From Lewinellaceae bacterium SD302 (lineage in GTDB: Bacteria; Bacteroidota; Bacteroidia; Chitinophagales; Saprospiraceae): DNA of 51,079 nt. The notes under the pieces are model-generated. The model saw nothing but the letters and a program-made list of their open reading frames with translations. It was not told where the DNA came from and did not search any database. Positions 17,394-25,874 of this stretch are shown here, in pieces. Every line of letters begins with the position of its first letter. Within the stretch, counting starts at the first letter, position 1. The translations under genes and the position numbers were made by a program. The DNA lies in contig PDLQ01000034.1 of assembly GCA_002591745.1 (NCBI GenBank), forward strand, positions 1-51,079, given 5' to 3'.

Positions 17394-18263
17394 ATGAAGG
17401 TAGCTTTGAAACTCTTTAGCCTGTTCACCCTGCTGCTGGTGAGCGCCGCCCTGACCGCCCAGGTTCCCGGCCAGATCATGACCGACCCCGGTGCCGACGA
17501 CCCCGCTCCCGGTGATTTTCCCGAGCCCGTTAACGGTATCGTGAAAAAAGAAATGATGAACGAGCGCGACATTCTGGAGTACGACCACGTCCGCGAAGCC
17601 GACATCATGTGGGAAAAAACCATCTGGCGCGTAATCGACGTGCGGGAAAAGATCAACCTGCCTTTCGCTTACCCGGATCGTCCCTTCTACACCGTACTGG
17701 CCGAAGCTGCCGAGGACAACAAAATTCAGCTTTACGTAGACGATGATTTCACCGAAGTCATGTCTGAAGATCGCCGTAACTCTATGTCCGGTACCGTTGA
17801 TACCGTTCCTTACTACGACCCCGTAACCTACGAGGAGAAGTTTAAAGTAGTAGTTAACGAACTGGACCCCGCCGACATTCAGCGTTTCCGGATCAAGGAA
17901 GTATGGTTCTTCGATCGTGAGAGCAGCACTCTGAAAGTGCGTATTCTCGGGATCAGCCCTCTGAAAAACGAGTACGACGAGAACGGCAACTTCCTTTACG
18001 AGCTTCCGATGTTCTGGGTGTACTACCCCGGCGCTCGTGAATTGCTGGCTACCGAAACCGCCTTTGCTTACGGCAACGACGCCGGTAACCGCAGTTGGGA
18101 AGACGTGATGGAAAGTCGCTTCTTCAGCAGCTACATCTTCCAGGAGAGCAATGTATACGGTCGTCGGATCGACTCTTACCTGACGGGCCGTGATGCCTTG
18201 ATGGAAGCCGACCGCATCAAGCGCGAAATCTTTAATTTCGAGCATGACCTCTGGGACTATTAG
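17394..18263 (+). CDS. gldN: Gliding / type IX secretion ring protein GldN
   Basis: 289-residue exported protein with signal peptide MKVALKLFSLFTLLLVSAALTAQ (cleavage near 22). The GldN core contains READIMWEKTIWRVIDVREKINL, ENKIQLYVDDDF-type and GISPLKNEYDENGNFLYELPMFWVYYP blocks. GldN, with GldK, makes the ring contacting the GldLM motor and is needed for type IX secretion. Codon choice is more C-rich and regular than in the upstream paralog, which fits higher expression. This copy is therefore taken as the main gldN (inference). Confidence 0.92.
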   Translation: MKVALKLFSLFTLLLVSAALTAQVPGQIMTDPGADDPAPGDFPEPVNGIVKKEMMNERDILEYDHVREADIMWEKTIWRVIDVREKINLPFAYPDRPFYTVLAEAAEDNKIQLYVDDDFTEVMSEDRRNSMSGTVDTVPYYDPVTYEEKFKVVVNELDPADIQRFRIKEVWFFDRESSTLKVRILGISPLKNEYDENGNFLYELPMFWVYYPGARELLATETAFAYGNDAGNRSWEDVMESRFFSSYIFQESNVYGRRIDSYLTGRDALMEADRIKREIFNFEHDLWDY

Positions 18264-18344
18264 TGGTTCCAGGGTAGACGACACAAGTCCTTTAGCTTTC
18301 CTCGGCTAAGTCAGAAAGGCAAAGAACTTACGTCTGCTTGATTG

Positions 18345-18378
18345 AAAAAGCCCGAAGCGATATGCTTCGGGCTTTTTT
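18345..18378 (+). terminator. Strong terminator after gldN
   Basis: AAAAAGCCCGAAGC (18345-18358) pairs perfectly with GCTTCGGGCTTTTT (18364-18377) around a five-base loop, with T-run. The A-run on the left makes it usable in both directions. Confidence 0.92.
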
Positions 18379-18432
18379 CGTTTATCCGAATCCGGAAGCA
18401 ACTATTTCCGGAGCCTCAGACATGGCTATTTA

Positions 18433-18478
18433 GCCCGAATATCTTGTCGGTGCTTAAGGGCTGGCAAGATATTCGGGC
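18433..18478. promoter_or_regulatory. 14-bp inverted repeat at the asnS promoter
   Basis: GCCCGAATATCTTG (18433-18446) and CAAGATATTCGGGC (18465-18478) are perfect complements 18 bases apart, ending eight bases before the candidate -7 element TACCTTTG (18486-18493). No T-tract follows, so an operator or cruciform is as likely as a terminator. Confidence 0.6.
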
Positions 18479-18485
18479 GACTTAT

Positions 18486-18493
18486 TACCTTTG
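18486..18493 (+). promoter_or_regulatory. asnS promoter, -7 element
   Basis: TACCTTTG matches TAnnTTTG and would give a transcript start about ten bases ahead of the asnS ATG at 18510. The -33 region lies within the inverted repeat just upstream. Confidence 0.6.
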
Positions 18494-18509
18494 CCCAAAT
18501 TTTGTACAG

Positions 18510-19943
18510 ATGATTACCCGCACTGAAATTGCCGACCTGCTTAAAAAGCCTACGCTCAACGAAGACGTAACCGTAATGGGTTGGGTCCGTGCCTGGCGTT
18601 CCAACCGCTTTATCGCCTTGAATGACGGTAGCACGGCCGGCACTTTACAGATTGTAGTGGATGACTCCGCCTTCCCCGAGGAAACGCTGAAACAGATTGG
18701 TTTTCATGCTTCCGTCGGTGTCACCGGCACGCTGGTAGAAAGCCAGGGTAAAGGACAGGATTACGAGATCATCGCCAAGGAACTGACCGTTTTCGGAGCC
18801 GCCGATCCGAACGAGTATCCTTTGCAACCCAAGCGGCAGACCATGGAGTACCTGCGCGAGCAGGGTCAGTTTCGGATGCGGACCAATACGTTCAGTTCCG
18901 TATTCCGGCTGCGGCACGCGTTGGCCTTCGCGGTCAACCAGTACTTTCACGAGCGGGGCTACTATTACCTGCACACCCCCATCGTAACCGGTAACGACGC
19001 CGAAGGAGCCGGAGAAATGTTTCGTGTCACCACTCTGGACCCCGCTACCCCACCCCTGACCGAAGACGGCACGGTGGACTTCAACGAAGACTTTTTTGGC
19101 AAAGCCACCAACCTGACGGTTTCCGGTCAGCTACAAGCCGAGATCGGCGCACTGGCTCTGGGCAAGGTTTACACCTTTGGGCCTACCTTTCGGGCGGAGA
19201 ACAGCAACACCAGTCGTCACCTGGCCGAGTTCTGGATGATCGAGCCGGAGATCGCCTTTGCTGACATCGATAACAACATGGACCTGGCCGAGGACTTCCT
19301 CAAATACCTGATCAACTTCTGTCTGTACAACTACGCGGACGACCTCGAATTCCTGGATCAGCGTATCCAACAGGCGGAAAAACAACTGCCGGCCGCCCAG
19401 CGCCGGCCAATGCCGCTGGTGGAAATGCTGCGCTTCGTGGTCGAAAATGACTTCGCCCGCATCACCTACACGGAGGCCGTGGATATTTTGCGCCGTTCCA
19501 AACCTTACAAAAAGGGCAAGTTCGAATTCCCAGTGGAATGGGGCGTAGACCTCAGCGCCGAACACGAACGCTACCTGGTGGAAAAGCACTTTAAAAAGCC
19601 GGTAATCGTAAGAGATTACCCTAAAACGATCAAGGCTTTCTACATGCGGGTCAACGACGATGATAATACCGTTGCCGCTATGGATATCCTCTTCCCTTAC
19701 ATCGGCGAAATGGTCGGTGGCAGCCAGCGGGAGGAGCGTCTAGACGTACTCATGCAGCGCATGACCGATATGGACGTTCACCACGACGAGCTCGACTGGT
19801 ACCTGCAACTCCGTAAATTCGGCGGTTGCCCTCACGCGGGCTTTGGTCTCGGCTTCGAACGAATGGTACAATTTATCACCGGCATGGGTAATATCCGTGA
19901 TGTGATTCCATTTCCGCGTGCACCACGGCTTGCTGACTTTTAG
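18510..19943 (+). CDS. asnS: Asparaginyl-tRNA synthetase
   Basis: Class IIb aminoacyl-tRNA synthetase charging tRNA-Asn. The 477 residues from the ATG at 18510 open with an anticodon-binding OB fold (about 15-105, VMGWVRAWRSNRFIALND). The catalytic core shows motif 2 FRAENSNTSRHLAEFWMIEPE and motif 3 GFGLGFERMVQFITG near the end. The open frame extends 56 codons upstream, but that part runs through the terminator and promoter region, so 18510 is chosen. The TAG stop (19941-19943) is formed by the first unit of the downstream hairpin array. Confidence 0.96.
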   Translation: MITRTEIADLLKKPTLNEDVTVMGWVRAWRSNRFIALNDGSTAGTLQIVVDDSAFPEETLKQIGFHASVGVTGTLVESQGKGQDYEIIAKELTVFGAADPNEYPLQPKRQTMEYLREQGQFRMRTNTFSSVFRLRHALAFAVNQYFHERGYYYLHTPIVTGNDAEGAGEMFRVTTLDPATPPLTEDGTVDFNEDFFGKATNLTVSGQLQAEIGALALGKVYTFGPTFRAENSNTSRHLAEFWMIEPEIAFADIDNNMDLAEDFLKYLINFCLYNYADDLEFLDQRIQQAEKQLPAAQRRPMPLVEMLRFVVENDFARITYTEAVDILRRSKPYKKGKFEFPVEWGVDLSAEHERYLVEKHFKKPVIVRDYPKTIKAFYMRVNDDDNTVAAMDILFPYIGEMVGGSQREERLDVLMQRMTDMDVHHDELDWYLQLRKFGGCPHAGFGLGFERMVQFITGMGNIRDVIPFPRAPRLADF

Positions 19944-20213
19944 ACGCTCGGCTTCGCCTTGCTTTTGGACGGCCGCTGGCCTTTTGGACGCTTCGCTTGT
20001 GGACGTCGCCGTGCGACTTTTGGACGCTCGTGCCTCGCTTTTGGACGCCTGCGGCTTGTGGACGACCGCTGAAGCGATCTTGTGGGAAGCTTAGTATCGA
20101 AGACTATAACTTTCAGATTTCGATACCAGGCGCAGCGACGTCCAAAAGGGCGTTAGCCCATCCAAAAGGCCAATGGCCGTCCAAAAGCAAGGAACGAGCG
20201 TCTACAAAACGTC
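19941..20213. repeat. Modular hairpin array 1
   Basis: The left arm (to about 20075) holds six or seven units RGACG - short stem-loop - CTTTT/CTTGT, for example GTCGC-CGT-GCGAC at 20005-20017 and GGCC-GCT-GGCC near 19970. The right arm (from about 20135) has the same unit inverted (CGTCCAAAAG - stem-loop). Between them a central hairpin TATCGAA/TTCGATA spans 20093-20127. Stems vary in sequence but remain paired. No coding potential is convincing. The array starts at the asnS stop codon. Related arrays lie at 21213, 31703 and 50769. Confidence 0.85.
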
Positions 20214-20290
20214 CATTTACGTTCTTTTACACCTCTTTACCACATCTCTGAAAAGCTGCCCATACATTGCAGTCAATCAAATGACTGACC

Positions 20291-21175
20291 ATGTACCTCA
20301 TCGTTTTTTTGTTGCAGACTCTTGCCCTTTTTTCGCCTGCGGACGTCATCAGTAAGGCCCAGGAAGCAGAGCCGGACCAGGCAAATGTTTTTCTGAGTAC
20401 CGATGCCGGCTGCTCCTGGGAATACTTTACCAAAGGACTTCCGGCCGAGGTAGATCCCTATGACTTCATCGAACACCGGGGGGAGTTGATCATGATTACA
20501 AGAGCCCACGGCATTTACCGTCTTGCGCTGGACAATCAGGAGGGTGGCTGGCAAAGTAGCAATGTCGGTTTACCAAGTGAAATTTTCCTGATCTCGATTC
20601 TTACGGACGAAGATTATATAGCCGTAGGTAGTTTTATGCAAGGCATTTTCGTTTCTCAGGACGGCGGACACAGTTGGAGGAGACCCGTTTTCAACCTCAA
20701 GCGCTCCGTTAAATCCCTGATCTTCCATAATGGCGAACTACTGGCCGCTACCGACTACGGTCTTTACGTTTCCCACGATCGCGGCGAGAGCTGGACCGAA
20801 CGGGGTGACTTTCCTCCCCTCCGTACCCTTCATCTCCACGAGGGTAAATTGATTGCTGCCCGTCAAAACAACATCGGCATTATCGAGGGCGACCAGGCCA
20901 CCTGGTCAGATTTAGAAACCGACTGGGCCATCGGTGATCTAACTTCACACGACGGATACCTCTATATCCGAACCGCCGGTGATAAGATCTTCCGTAGTAA
21001 AGATGGACTCGAATGGGAAACGCCAACTGCGAGTTGCGTAATCAAGCACAACCTGGAAGTGCTGCCCGAAGCCCTTTGGTCCGGACTGGACGTCAAACTG
21101 CCTGGTGGCCTCGACCCAGGTGCGATCAGAGCAACTTCCATTGGCTGGTTAACGATGGGAAGTACGGGGTGTTAA
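20291..21175 (+). CDS. BNR/Asp-box repeat protein
   Basis: 294-residue secreted beta-propeller-like protein. A short hydrophobic start (MYLIVFLLQTLALFSPADV) is followed by Asp-box repeats: STDAGCSWEYF (about 36-46), SQDGGHSWRRP (about 122), SHDRGESWTER (about 165) and SKDGLEWETP (about 237). Such repeats occur in sialidase-like and photosystem-assembly-like propellers, but no catalytic residues are recognisable, so function is unknown. A motif copy (20552-20560) encodes part of GWQSSNVG. The last 20 residues look unlike the rest, and a neighbouring frame continues, so the 3' end may be altered. It sits between two hairpin arrays. Confidence 0.7.
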   Translation: MYLIVFLLQTLALFSPADVISKAQEAEPDQANVFLSTDAGCSWEYFTKGLPAEVDPYDFIEHRGELIMITRAHGIYRLALDNQEGGWQSSNVGLPSEIFLISILTDEDYIAVGSFMQGIFVSQDGGHSWRRPVFNLKRSVKSLIFHNGELLAATDYGLYVSHDRGESWTERGDFPPLRTLHLHEGKLIAARQNNIGIIEGDQATWSDLETDWAIGDLTSHDGYLYIRTAGDKIFRSKDGLEWETPTASCVIKHNLEVLPEALWSGLDVKLPGGLDPGAIRATSIGWLTMGSTGC

Positions 21176-21212
21176 TTGGGCTGGTTGCGTCCTGGTGGAT
21201 GTCACTTCCACT

Positions 21213-21403
21213 CCTTATAGGCACCTGCGGCCTACGGGCCGTCGCTTAAGCAGCCCAGTGGGAAGGGCTGCAATCGAAGAACCAAATTTTGATTATTCGA
21301 TTTAAGTTTCCCAAAAAAAGTCAGGAATGAGCAAGCGGAAGAACTCTGCCTTCTAAAAGTCGCGAAGCGACGTCTAAAAGAAAGGAACGGGCGCCTACCA
21401 CGC
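21213..21403. repeat. Modular hairpin array 2
   Basis: Left part with GGCC-TAC-GGGCC-like stems. A central hairpin AATCGAA/TTCGATT (21271-21303) is preceded by the block GTGGGAAG, also present in array 1. The right arm at 21349-21400 has CTAAAAG-GTCGC-GAA-GCGAC-GTCTAAAAG and ends in a diverged copy of the 21-base terminal unit. It is directly upstream of the ribA promoter. Confidence 0.7.
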
Positions 21404-21413
21404 AACTACTCGG

Positions 21414-21421
21414 TATCTTTG
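21414..21421 (+). promoter_or_regulatory. ribA promoter, -7 element
   Basis: TATCTTTG is a perfect TAnnTTTG match 37 bases ahead of the preferred ribA ATG (21458). The -33 position falls in the terminal unit of hairpin array 2. Confidence 0.6.
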
Positions 21422-21457
21422 GTGTTAATTGCACGGGATCAACCAAGAGATCTACTG

Positions 21458-22093
21458 ATGACTGCCAAAATTACCAGCCCCAAAATGCCGCCGCTCCCCA
21501 CCGCCGAAGACCTCGTCCGCCAGGCGGAAGCAGTTATTCCAACTCCTTACGGAGACTTCCTGATGATTGCTTACTCTGATTCCGCAACGGATTACGCGCC
21601 TCACCTTGCGCTGGTACACCCGGAAATGGATCCGGAAAAACCGGTGGTAATCCGGATGCACAGTGAATGTATAACCGGTGACCTCTTCGGCTCTAAGCGC
21701 TGCGATTGCGGTGAACAGCTCGACTTCGCCCTTACCCAGGCCGCAGCAAAGAAAGGAATGGTGATCTACTTACGGCAAGAAGGCCGGGGCATCGGTATTA
21801 TCAATAAGCTGAAAGCTTACCAATTGCAAGATACCGGTCTCGATACTATCGAAGCCAATCTCCATTTGGGCCTGGAAGTGGACAGTCGCCAGTACGATAT
21901 TGCGGAAAAAATTCTCGAAGACTTGCAGGTTTCCGAAGTGAAATTGCTGACTAATAATCCTACTAAAATCTACGCTTTCGATAATAGTGACATAAAAATG
22001 GTGGAGCGATTGCCCATTGTCATTCCCGCCGTTAAAGAAAATGAGGATTATCTCCGGACCAAGGAAGAAAGTATGGGGCATTTGTTCAAGTAG
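21458..22093 (+). CDS. ribA: GTP cyclohydrolase II
   Basis: Opens GTP to 2,5-diamino-6-ribosylamino-pyrimidinone phosphate, the first riboflavin step. From the ATG at 21458 it has 211 residues. The zinc ligands are C71, C82 and C84 in HSECITGDLFGSKRCDCGEQL. The catalytic loop YLRQEGRGIGIINKLKAYQLQD spans about 104-125, and the GTP-binding NNPTKI motif follows. It is a stand-alone enzyme without the ribB domain found in bifunctional versions. A TTG at 21419 would extend it by 13 residues, but that overlaps the promoter element. Confidence 0.95.
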   Translation: MTAKITSPKMPPLPTAEDLVRQAEAVIPTPYGDFLMIAYSDSATDYAPHLALVHPEMDPEKPVVIRMHSECITGDLFGSKRCDCGEQLDFALTQAAAKKGMVIYLRQEGRGIGIINKLKAYQLQDTGLDTIEANLHLGLEVDSRQYDIAEKILEDLQVSEVKLLTNNPTKIYAFDNSDIKMVERLPIVIPAVKENEDYLRTKEESMGHLFK

Positions 22094-22189
22094 GTCATTT
22101 CAGAACTTGAAAGGGTCTTACCTAAAAAGTATCGGGGAAGAATGAATTAGGCATAACTTCGCGGATAATTAACCAAAACAATTCCCCGT

Positions 22190-23290
22190 ATGAAGACCAC
22201 CTTCTTCACCACTCTTTTCTTTCTTATTCTGGCTGGCTCTGGTCAGTTGGCCGCTCAGGACATCGAGTTTCCTTCCATGGATAAAAGCCCGATGGATGCC
22301 GCCCATTACCCGGATGCCGCAGCTTACCGTAACTACCTCGACGAAGATAGCCCTTACCGCCGCCAGATCATCAAAGTGCTTTACAGCCGTCCACAGGTAA
22401 ATGACCGTGACATCTTCGGCTCCCTCATTCCCTACGGAGAAGACTATCGTCTGGGTGCCAACGAGGCTACCGAAGTAACTTTCTTCCAGAACGTAGAGAT
22501 TGGCGGAACCCACGTAGCCGGTGGGATCTACACCATCTTCGCTGAGCCTTACCCTAATCAGTGGATCATCAAGATTTCCAAGCAGCGTTTTATCGGCGGA
22601 TCAGCTAACCGTGACGTAAGTATGGATGTGGTTAGCGTAGCTATTCCCGTAGAGCGGGTAGCCGAAAGCCGTGAGTACTTTACTATCGGCTTTCAGAAGA
22701 TCGATGACAACAATGTCCACATGATTTTCGCCTGGGACAATACGCAGGCCAGTCTTCCCATCAACCTCAATCCGGCAGTTATGGACGGTGAGGACGTCAG
22801 CCCGATGGACCTGGTTCAATTCCCCAACATGTCGCGGCTACGCAACTTCGTAAAGGAAGAAGAACTGGAAGCCAATGAACCCCAGGTTCGTGTCGTCTAC
22901 GCCCGCCCAACCATGAAAGGTCGTAAAATCTTCGGTGAATTGCTGGAATACGGTAAAGTATGGCGCGTAGGAGCCAATGAAACTACTGAGATCACTTTCT
23001 TCAAAGATGTGGAGATCGGCGGAAAGCGTATTCGTGCCGGACGTTATGGCCTGTTTGCCAAGGTGAACAAAGACAATTGGGAGTTCATCATCCACAGCAA
23101 CGTGCAGTCCTGGGGACCGGCAAATCACGACGATGAAGACAACATAGTGAAAGTGACTGCCTCTACCGAAAAAACGCCTGAAACACTGGAGGCTTTATCC
23201 ATGACCTTCGTCGATAAAGGTGATGGCAACCTGGAGCTGGTTATTGGCTGGGAGAACACCATGGCTCGTTTACCGATTATGGTTAAGTAG
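22190..23290 (+). CDS. Secreted protein with two DUF2911 domains
   Basis: 366-residue exported protein with signal peptide about 1-22 (TTFFTTLFFLILAGSGQLAAQ). It holds two tandem DUF2911 copies, each with the motif SRPxxxxRxIFGxLxxYGxxxRxGANExTExTFFxxVEIGG: the first at about 60-185 and the second at about 235-360 (ARPTMKGRKIFGELLEYGKVWRVGANETTEITFF). DUF2911 is common in Bacteroidota and its function is unknown. A candidate -7 element TAACTTCG lies at 22154-22161. Most homologs that I recall have one domain, so the duplication is a mild oddity. Confidence 0.88.
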   Translation: MKTTFFTTLFFLILAGSGQLAAQDIEFPSMDKSPMDAAHYPDAAAYRNYLDEDSPYRRQIIKVLYSRPQVNDRDIFGSLIPYGEDYRLGANEATEVTFFQNVEIGGTHVAGGIYTIFAEPYPNQWIIKISKQRFIGGSANRDVSMDVVSVAIPVERVAESREYFTIGFQKIDDNNVHMIFAWDNTQASLPINLNPAVMDGEDVSPMDLVQFPNMSRLRNFVKEEELEANEPQVRVVYARPTMKGRKIFGELLEYGKVWRVGANETTEITFFKDVEIGGKRIRAGRYGLFAKVNKDNWEFIIHSNVQSWGPANHDDEDNIVKVTASTEKTPETLEALSMTFVDKGDGNLELVIGWENTMARLPIMVK

Positions 23291-23393
23291 TCAGGTAGCC
23301 TGGTAGTCGAACAAACACTGCTACTTTGCCAGTCCGAAAACTGTGCTTAGTCATTTGATCGTCCCTGTTCGGCTACCCGACTATCCAGCCACC
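23286..23393. repeat. Iterated AGTC/GGTAGCC element containing the GCTACTTTG motif
   Basis: GGTAGCCTGGTAGTCGAAC on the left is loosely mirrored by GTTCGGCTACCCGACTATCC on the right. CTGCTACTTTGCCAGTCC (23318-23335) lies between them. This occupies nearly all of the gap between the DUF2911 gene and the ATP-grasp cassette. Confidence 0.5.
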
Positions 23394-23408
23394 CTCTAAA
23401 ACAAAACA

Positions 23409-24851
23409 ATGCCCACGAAAAGTAAACTCATCCTCCCCGGCTCATTTGAAGCCCACCACCACTGGTACCCCAAAGCGTTGAACGCTACTATCCATCCGAT
23501 GATCGCCTTTTTCCTGCAATTAGGGCAGGAGCGCATCATCAGTCGCTATTGTCACATGCACCCTATGGTGGAGGCCAACAAATTGCGGGAATTACTGAAT
23601 CATCGTTGCCGCCATTTTATCTGGGGCGGAGCCGATTTGCTGAACGTCACCAGTGCGGGCGGCAAGCGACAGATGGTCGTCATTGAGAATAATAGCTGCC
23701 CCAGCGGGCAAAAGTCCATGCCTCTGCTCAACGATAATGAGGAACAAGGCAGCTACCGCTTGCTGGTGGAGCGCACTTTTAAGCCCTTTCTCAAAGGGTT
23801 GCGTAAGAGCCTGAATGGTGGGCTGGCAGTCGTTTACGATAAAAACCCGATGGAAGCAGGTGGCTACGCGGAGGTTATTGCCGACGTCTTAAAGGAGCCG
23901 GTACATTACGTCAGTTTTTACGAGGACGATCCCGATCCCGGTGTAGAATTTCGTGAAGGTGTCATGCACGTGCGTACCGAAGAAGGTGAATGGGTCCCCA
24001 TCCGGGCCGCCTTCCGTTACCTGACGCAAAAGCCCTGGAATCGTCTGCCGCTAAATACCCGCACCCGTATTCTCAACCCGGTTTCCGCTTGTCTGGCCGG
24101 TGGTCGTAACAAAATGGTGGCGGCCAAGGCCTACGATATTTTCAACGGTGAGCTGGAGCGCCATGGCCTCCATATCAACACTCCGGAAACCATCCGGGAC
24201 GTCAGTAAAAACGAGGTGCCGCTGTGGGTGCGAAAGCTCGGTGGCCGGGCAGTTATCAAGGTGCCGTATAGCAATGCGGGCCAGGGGGTATATACCATCG
24301 TCAACGAAGCGGAGTTGGATCGCTTCATGGCAATGGACTTCGACTACGACCTCTTCATCGTACAAAGCCTGATCGGTAATTCCAGTTGGAGCAGCATGAC
24401 GAAGAAGGGCAAACTCTATCACGTCGGCACCATACCGGACGCTAAAAACAAGACCTACGTTGCCGATATCCGAATGATGGTCAGCAGCACTCCAGAAGGC
24501 ATCCGACCACTCTGTACTTACGCCCGCCGGGCCGCCAAGCCGCTGGCCGACGAACTCACCGACGGCACCGATAGCTGGGCCATGCTGGGTACGAATCTCA
24601 GCTATAAGAACCCGGATGGGAGCTGGAACAGTGACACCAATCGTTTGGTATTAATGGATCGCCGAGACTTCAACAAACTCGGTGTGGGCCTGGATGACCT
24701 GATCGAGGCCTACATCCAAACCGTACTTTCCATGGTGGCCATTGATAAAATGGCGGTGAGTCTAAGCAATAAACAGGGCAAATTTCAAATGCGGCTGTTC
24801 AAAAGTCTTAATGATGACCGAGAACTGATCGACGAAATTCTGATTGAATAA
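23409..24851 (+). CDS. Large ATP-grasp-like ligase of unknown substrate
   Basis: 480 residues, no signal peptide. The segment about 275-345 has the ATP-grasp nucleotide-binding pattern: WVRKLGGRAVIKVPYSNAGQGVYTI with a basic residue and glycine-rich loop, then FIVQSLIG. A conserved-looking VVIENNSCPSGQKSMPL at 90-106 and the late RIxMMVSSTP / MLGTNLSY segments probably complete the active site. I do not recognise a named family. The gene is six bases from a GshB-like ATP-grasp gene and then an AstE/AspA-like deacylase, which suggests formation of an amide-linked small molecule or peptide tag (inference). Confidence 0.65.
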   Translation: MPTKSKLILPGSFEAHHHWYPKALNATIHPMIAFFLQLGQERIISRYCHMHPMVEANKLRELLNHRCRHFIWGGADLLNVTSAGGKRQMVVIENNSCPSGQKSMPLLNDNEEQGSYRLLVERTFKPFLKGLRKSLNGGLAVVYDKNPMEAGGYAEVIADVLKEPVHYVSFYEDDPDPGVEFREGVMHVRTEEGEWVPIRAAFRYLTQKPWNRLPLNTRTRILNPVSACLAGGRNKMVAAKAYDIFNGELERHGLHINTPETIRDVSKNEVPLWVRKLGGRAVIKVPYSNAGQGVYTIVNEAELDRFMAMDFDYDLFIVQSLIGNSSWSSMTKKGKLYHVGTIPDAKNKTYVADIRMMVSSTPEGIRPLCTYARRAAKPLADELTDGTDSWAMLGTNLSYKNPDGSWNSDTNRLVLMDRRDFNKLGVGLDDLIEAYIQTVLSMVAIDKMAVSLSNKQGKFQMRLFKSLNDDRELIDEILIE

Positions 24852-24857
24852 CTTTAG

Positions 24858-25844
24858 ATGAGAATACTAGTTATTACCGACCACGCCGGACACAGCGCGG
24901 AAAATGCAATTTACTCCATGCTACTGGCAATGCTAGCCAATCCAAAATGCGATAAAGTCGAGGTAGCAACACGCTCCATTAGTGAAAACATGCGCTTTTT
25001 TCGTGGTGATGACTCGGCTCCACTCTATACGGCACCGGTTACTAAAGACTTTGCTTACCACCCGAACGGTCGTAGTTTTCGACAAGATTTACGTCAGTCG
25101 GAACGAATGGATTTCGACGGCATCTGGTTACGACTTCCTCCCCCACTGAGTGAAGATCAGCTTTCCCTGATAGCTGCGAAATTTCCTTTCCAGCAAATAC
25201 AAAACGACCCCGCCGGTATTATTGAAACGGGCAACAAGAAATTTTTGCTCAACTTCCCGGACATCACGCCCAGGATGAGTATCTGCGATAGTATGGCTAG
25301 CATAGAAGCAATGTTGGCGGTTGGCCCGCTGGTCCTCAAGCCTTTTGCCGAATACGGTGGCCGGGGCTTGATTCGGATCGACACAGATCGCCGCGTCTGG
25401 GCCGGGCGGGCCGAAAAAGACTGGGCCTGGTTAGAGTCGAAATTCCCAGATAAAGGAACAGCATACCTGGGCGTGGAGTTTCTCAGAAATGTCGACCAGG
25501 GCGATAAAAGAATTGTAGTCGTAAATGGTGAGATTATGGGGGCGGCCTTAAGGCTACCGGCCAAAGACTCCTGGCTCTGCAACGTGGCCGCCGGAGGCAC
25601 TTCGAACCCCGCCCGGGTTGATGAAGATGAAAATCGGATCGTCGCTACCGTAGATCCCGTTTTAAAAGAGCACGGTATTATCATGTACGGCGTGGATACT
25701 TTGGTGGGTAATGCCGGTCGGCGGGTTTTGTCTGAGTTAAACACCACCAGCATCGGCGGGCTGCCCCAGATCGGCCGGATGAACAACGAACCGGTCGTAG
25801 AGCGCGCAGTGGACCTGATCCTTGACGCTTTTAGCGCTCGTTAG
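24858..25844 (+). CDS. GshB/RimK-like ATP-grasp ligase
   Basis: 328 residues resembling glutathione synthetase (GshB): an N-terminal Rossmann-like part MRILVITDHAGH, the motif QNDPAGIIETGNKKFLLNF at 115-133, the ATP-grasp core GPLVLKPFAEYGGRGLIRI at 156-174, and a C-terminal VDTLVGNAGRRVLSELNTTSIGG that supplies the metal-binding Glu/Asn (E near 292, N294). Such enzymes join an amino acid to an acyl phosphate. No gshA-type gene is nearby, so classic glutathione synthesis is unlikely to be its context. It is co-transcribed with the flanking genes. Confidence 0.8.
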   Translation: MRILVITDHAGHSAENAIYSMLLAMLANPKCDKVEVATRSISENMRFFRGDDSAPLYTAPVTKDFAYHPNGRSFRQDLRQSERMDFDGIWLRLPPPLSEDQLSLIAAKFPFQQIQNDPAGIIETGNKKFLLNFPDITPRMSICDSMASIEAMLAVGPLVLKPFAEYGGRGLIRIDTDRRVWAGRAEKDWAWLESKFPDKGTAYLGVEFLRNVDQGDKRIVVVNGEIMGAALRLPAKDSWLCNVAAGGTSNPARVDEDENRIVATVDPVLKEHGIIMYGVDTLVGNAGRRVLSELNTTSIGGLPQIGRMNNEPVVERAVDLILDAFSAR

Positions 25845-25874
25845 AATTTCCCAAACAAATAAAACTCAATTAAG

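Noticed and set aside
19941..20213. Hairpin array considered as a CRISPR or integron array
   Set aside because: Spacers are 8-15 bases of self-complementary sequence, repeats are only about 5-9 bases, units invert across the centre, and no cas or integrase gene is present.
21013..21249. Alternate-frame continuation of the BNR protein (SNFHWLVNDGKYGVLIG)
   Set aside because: It could reflect a frameshift at the 3' end of the gene, but without homologs the in-frame end cannot be shown to be wrong.
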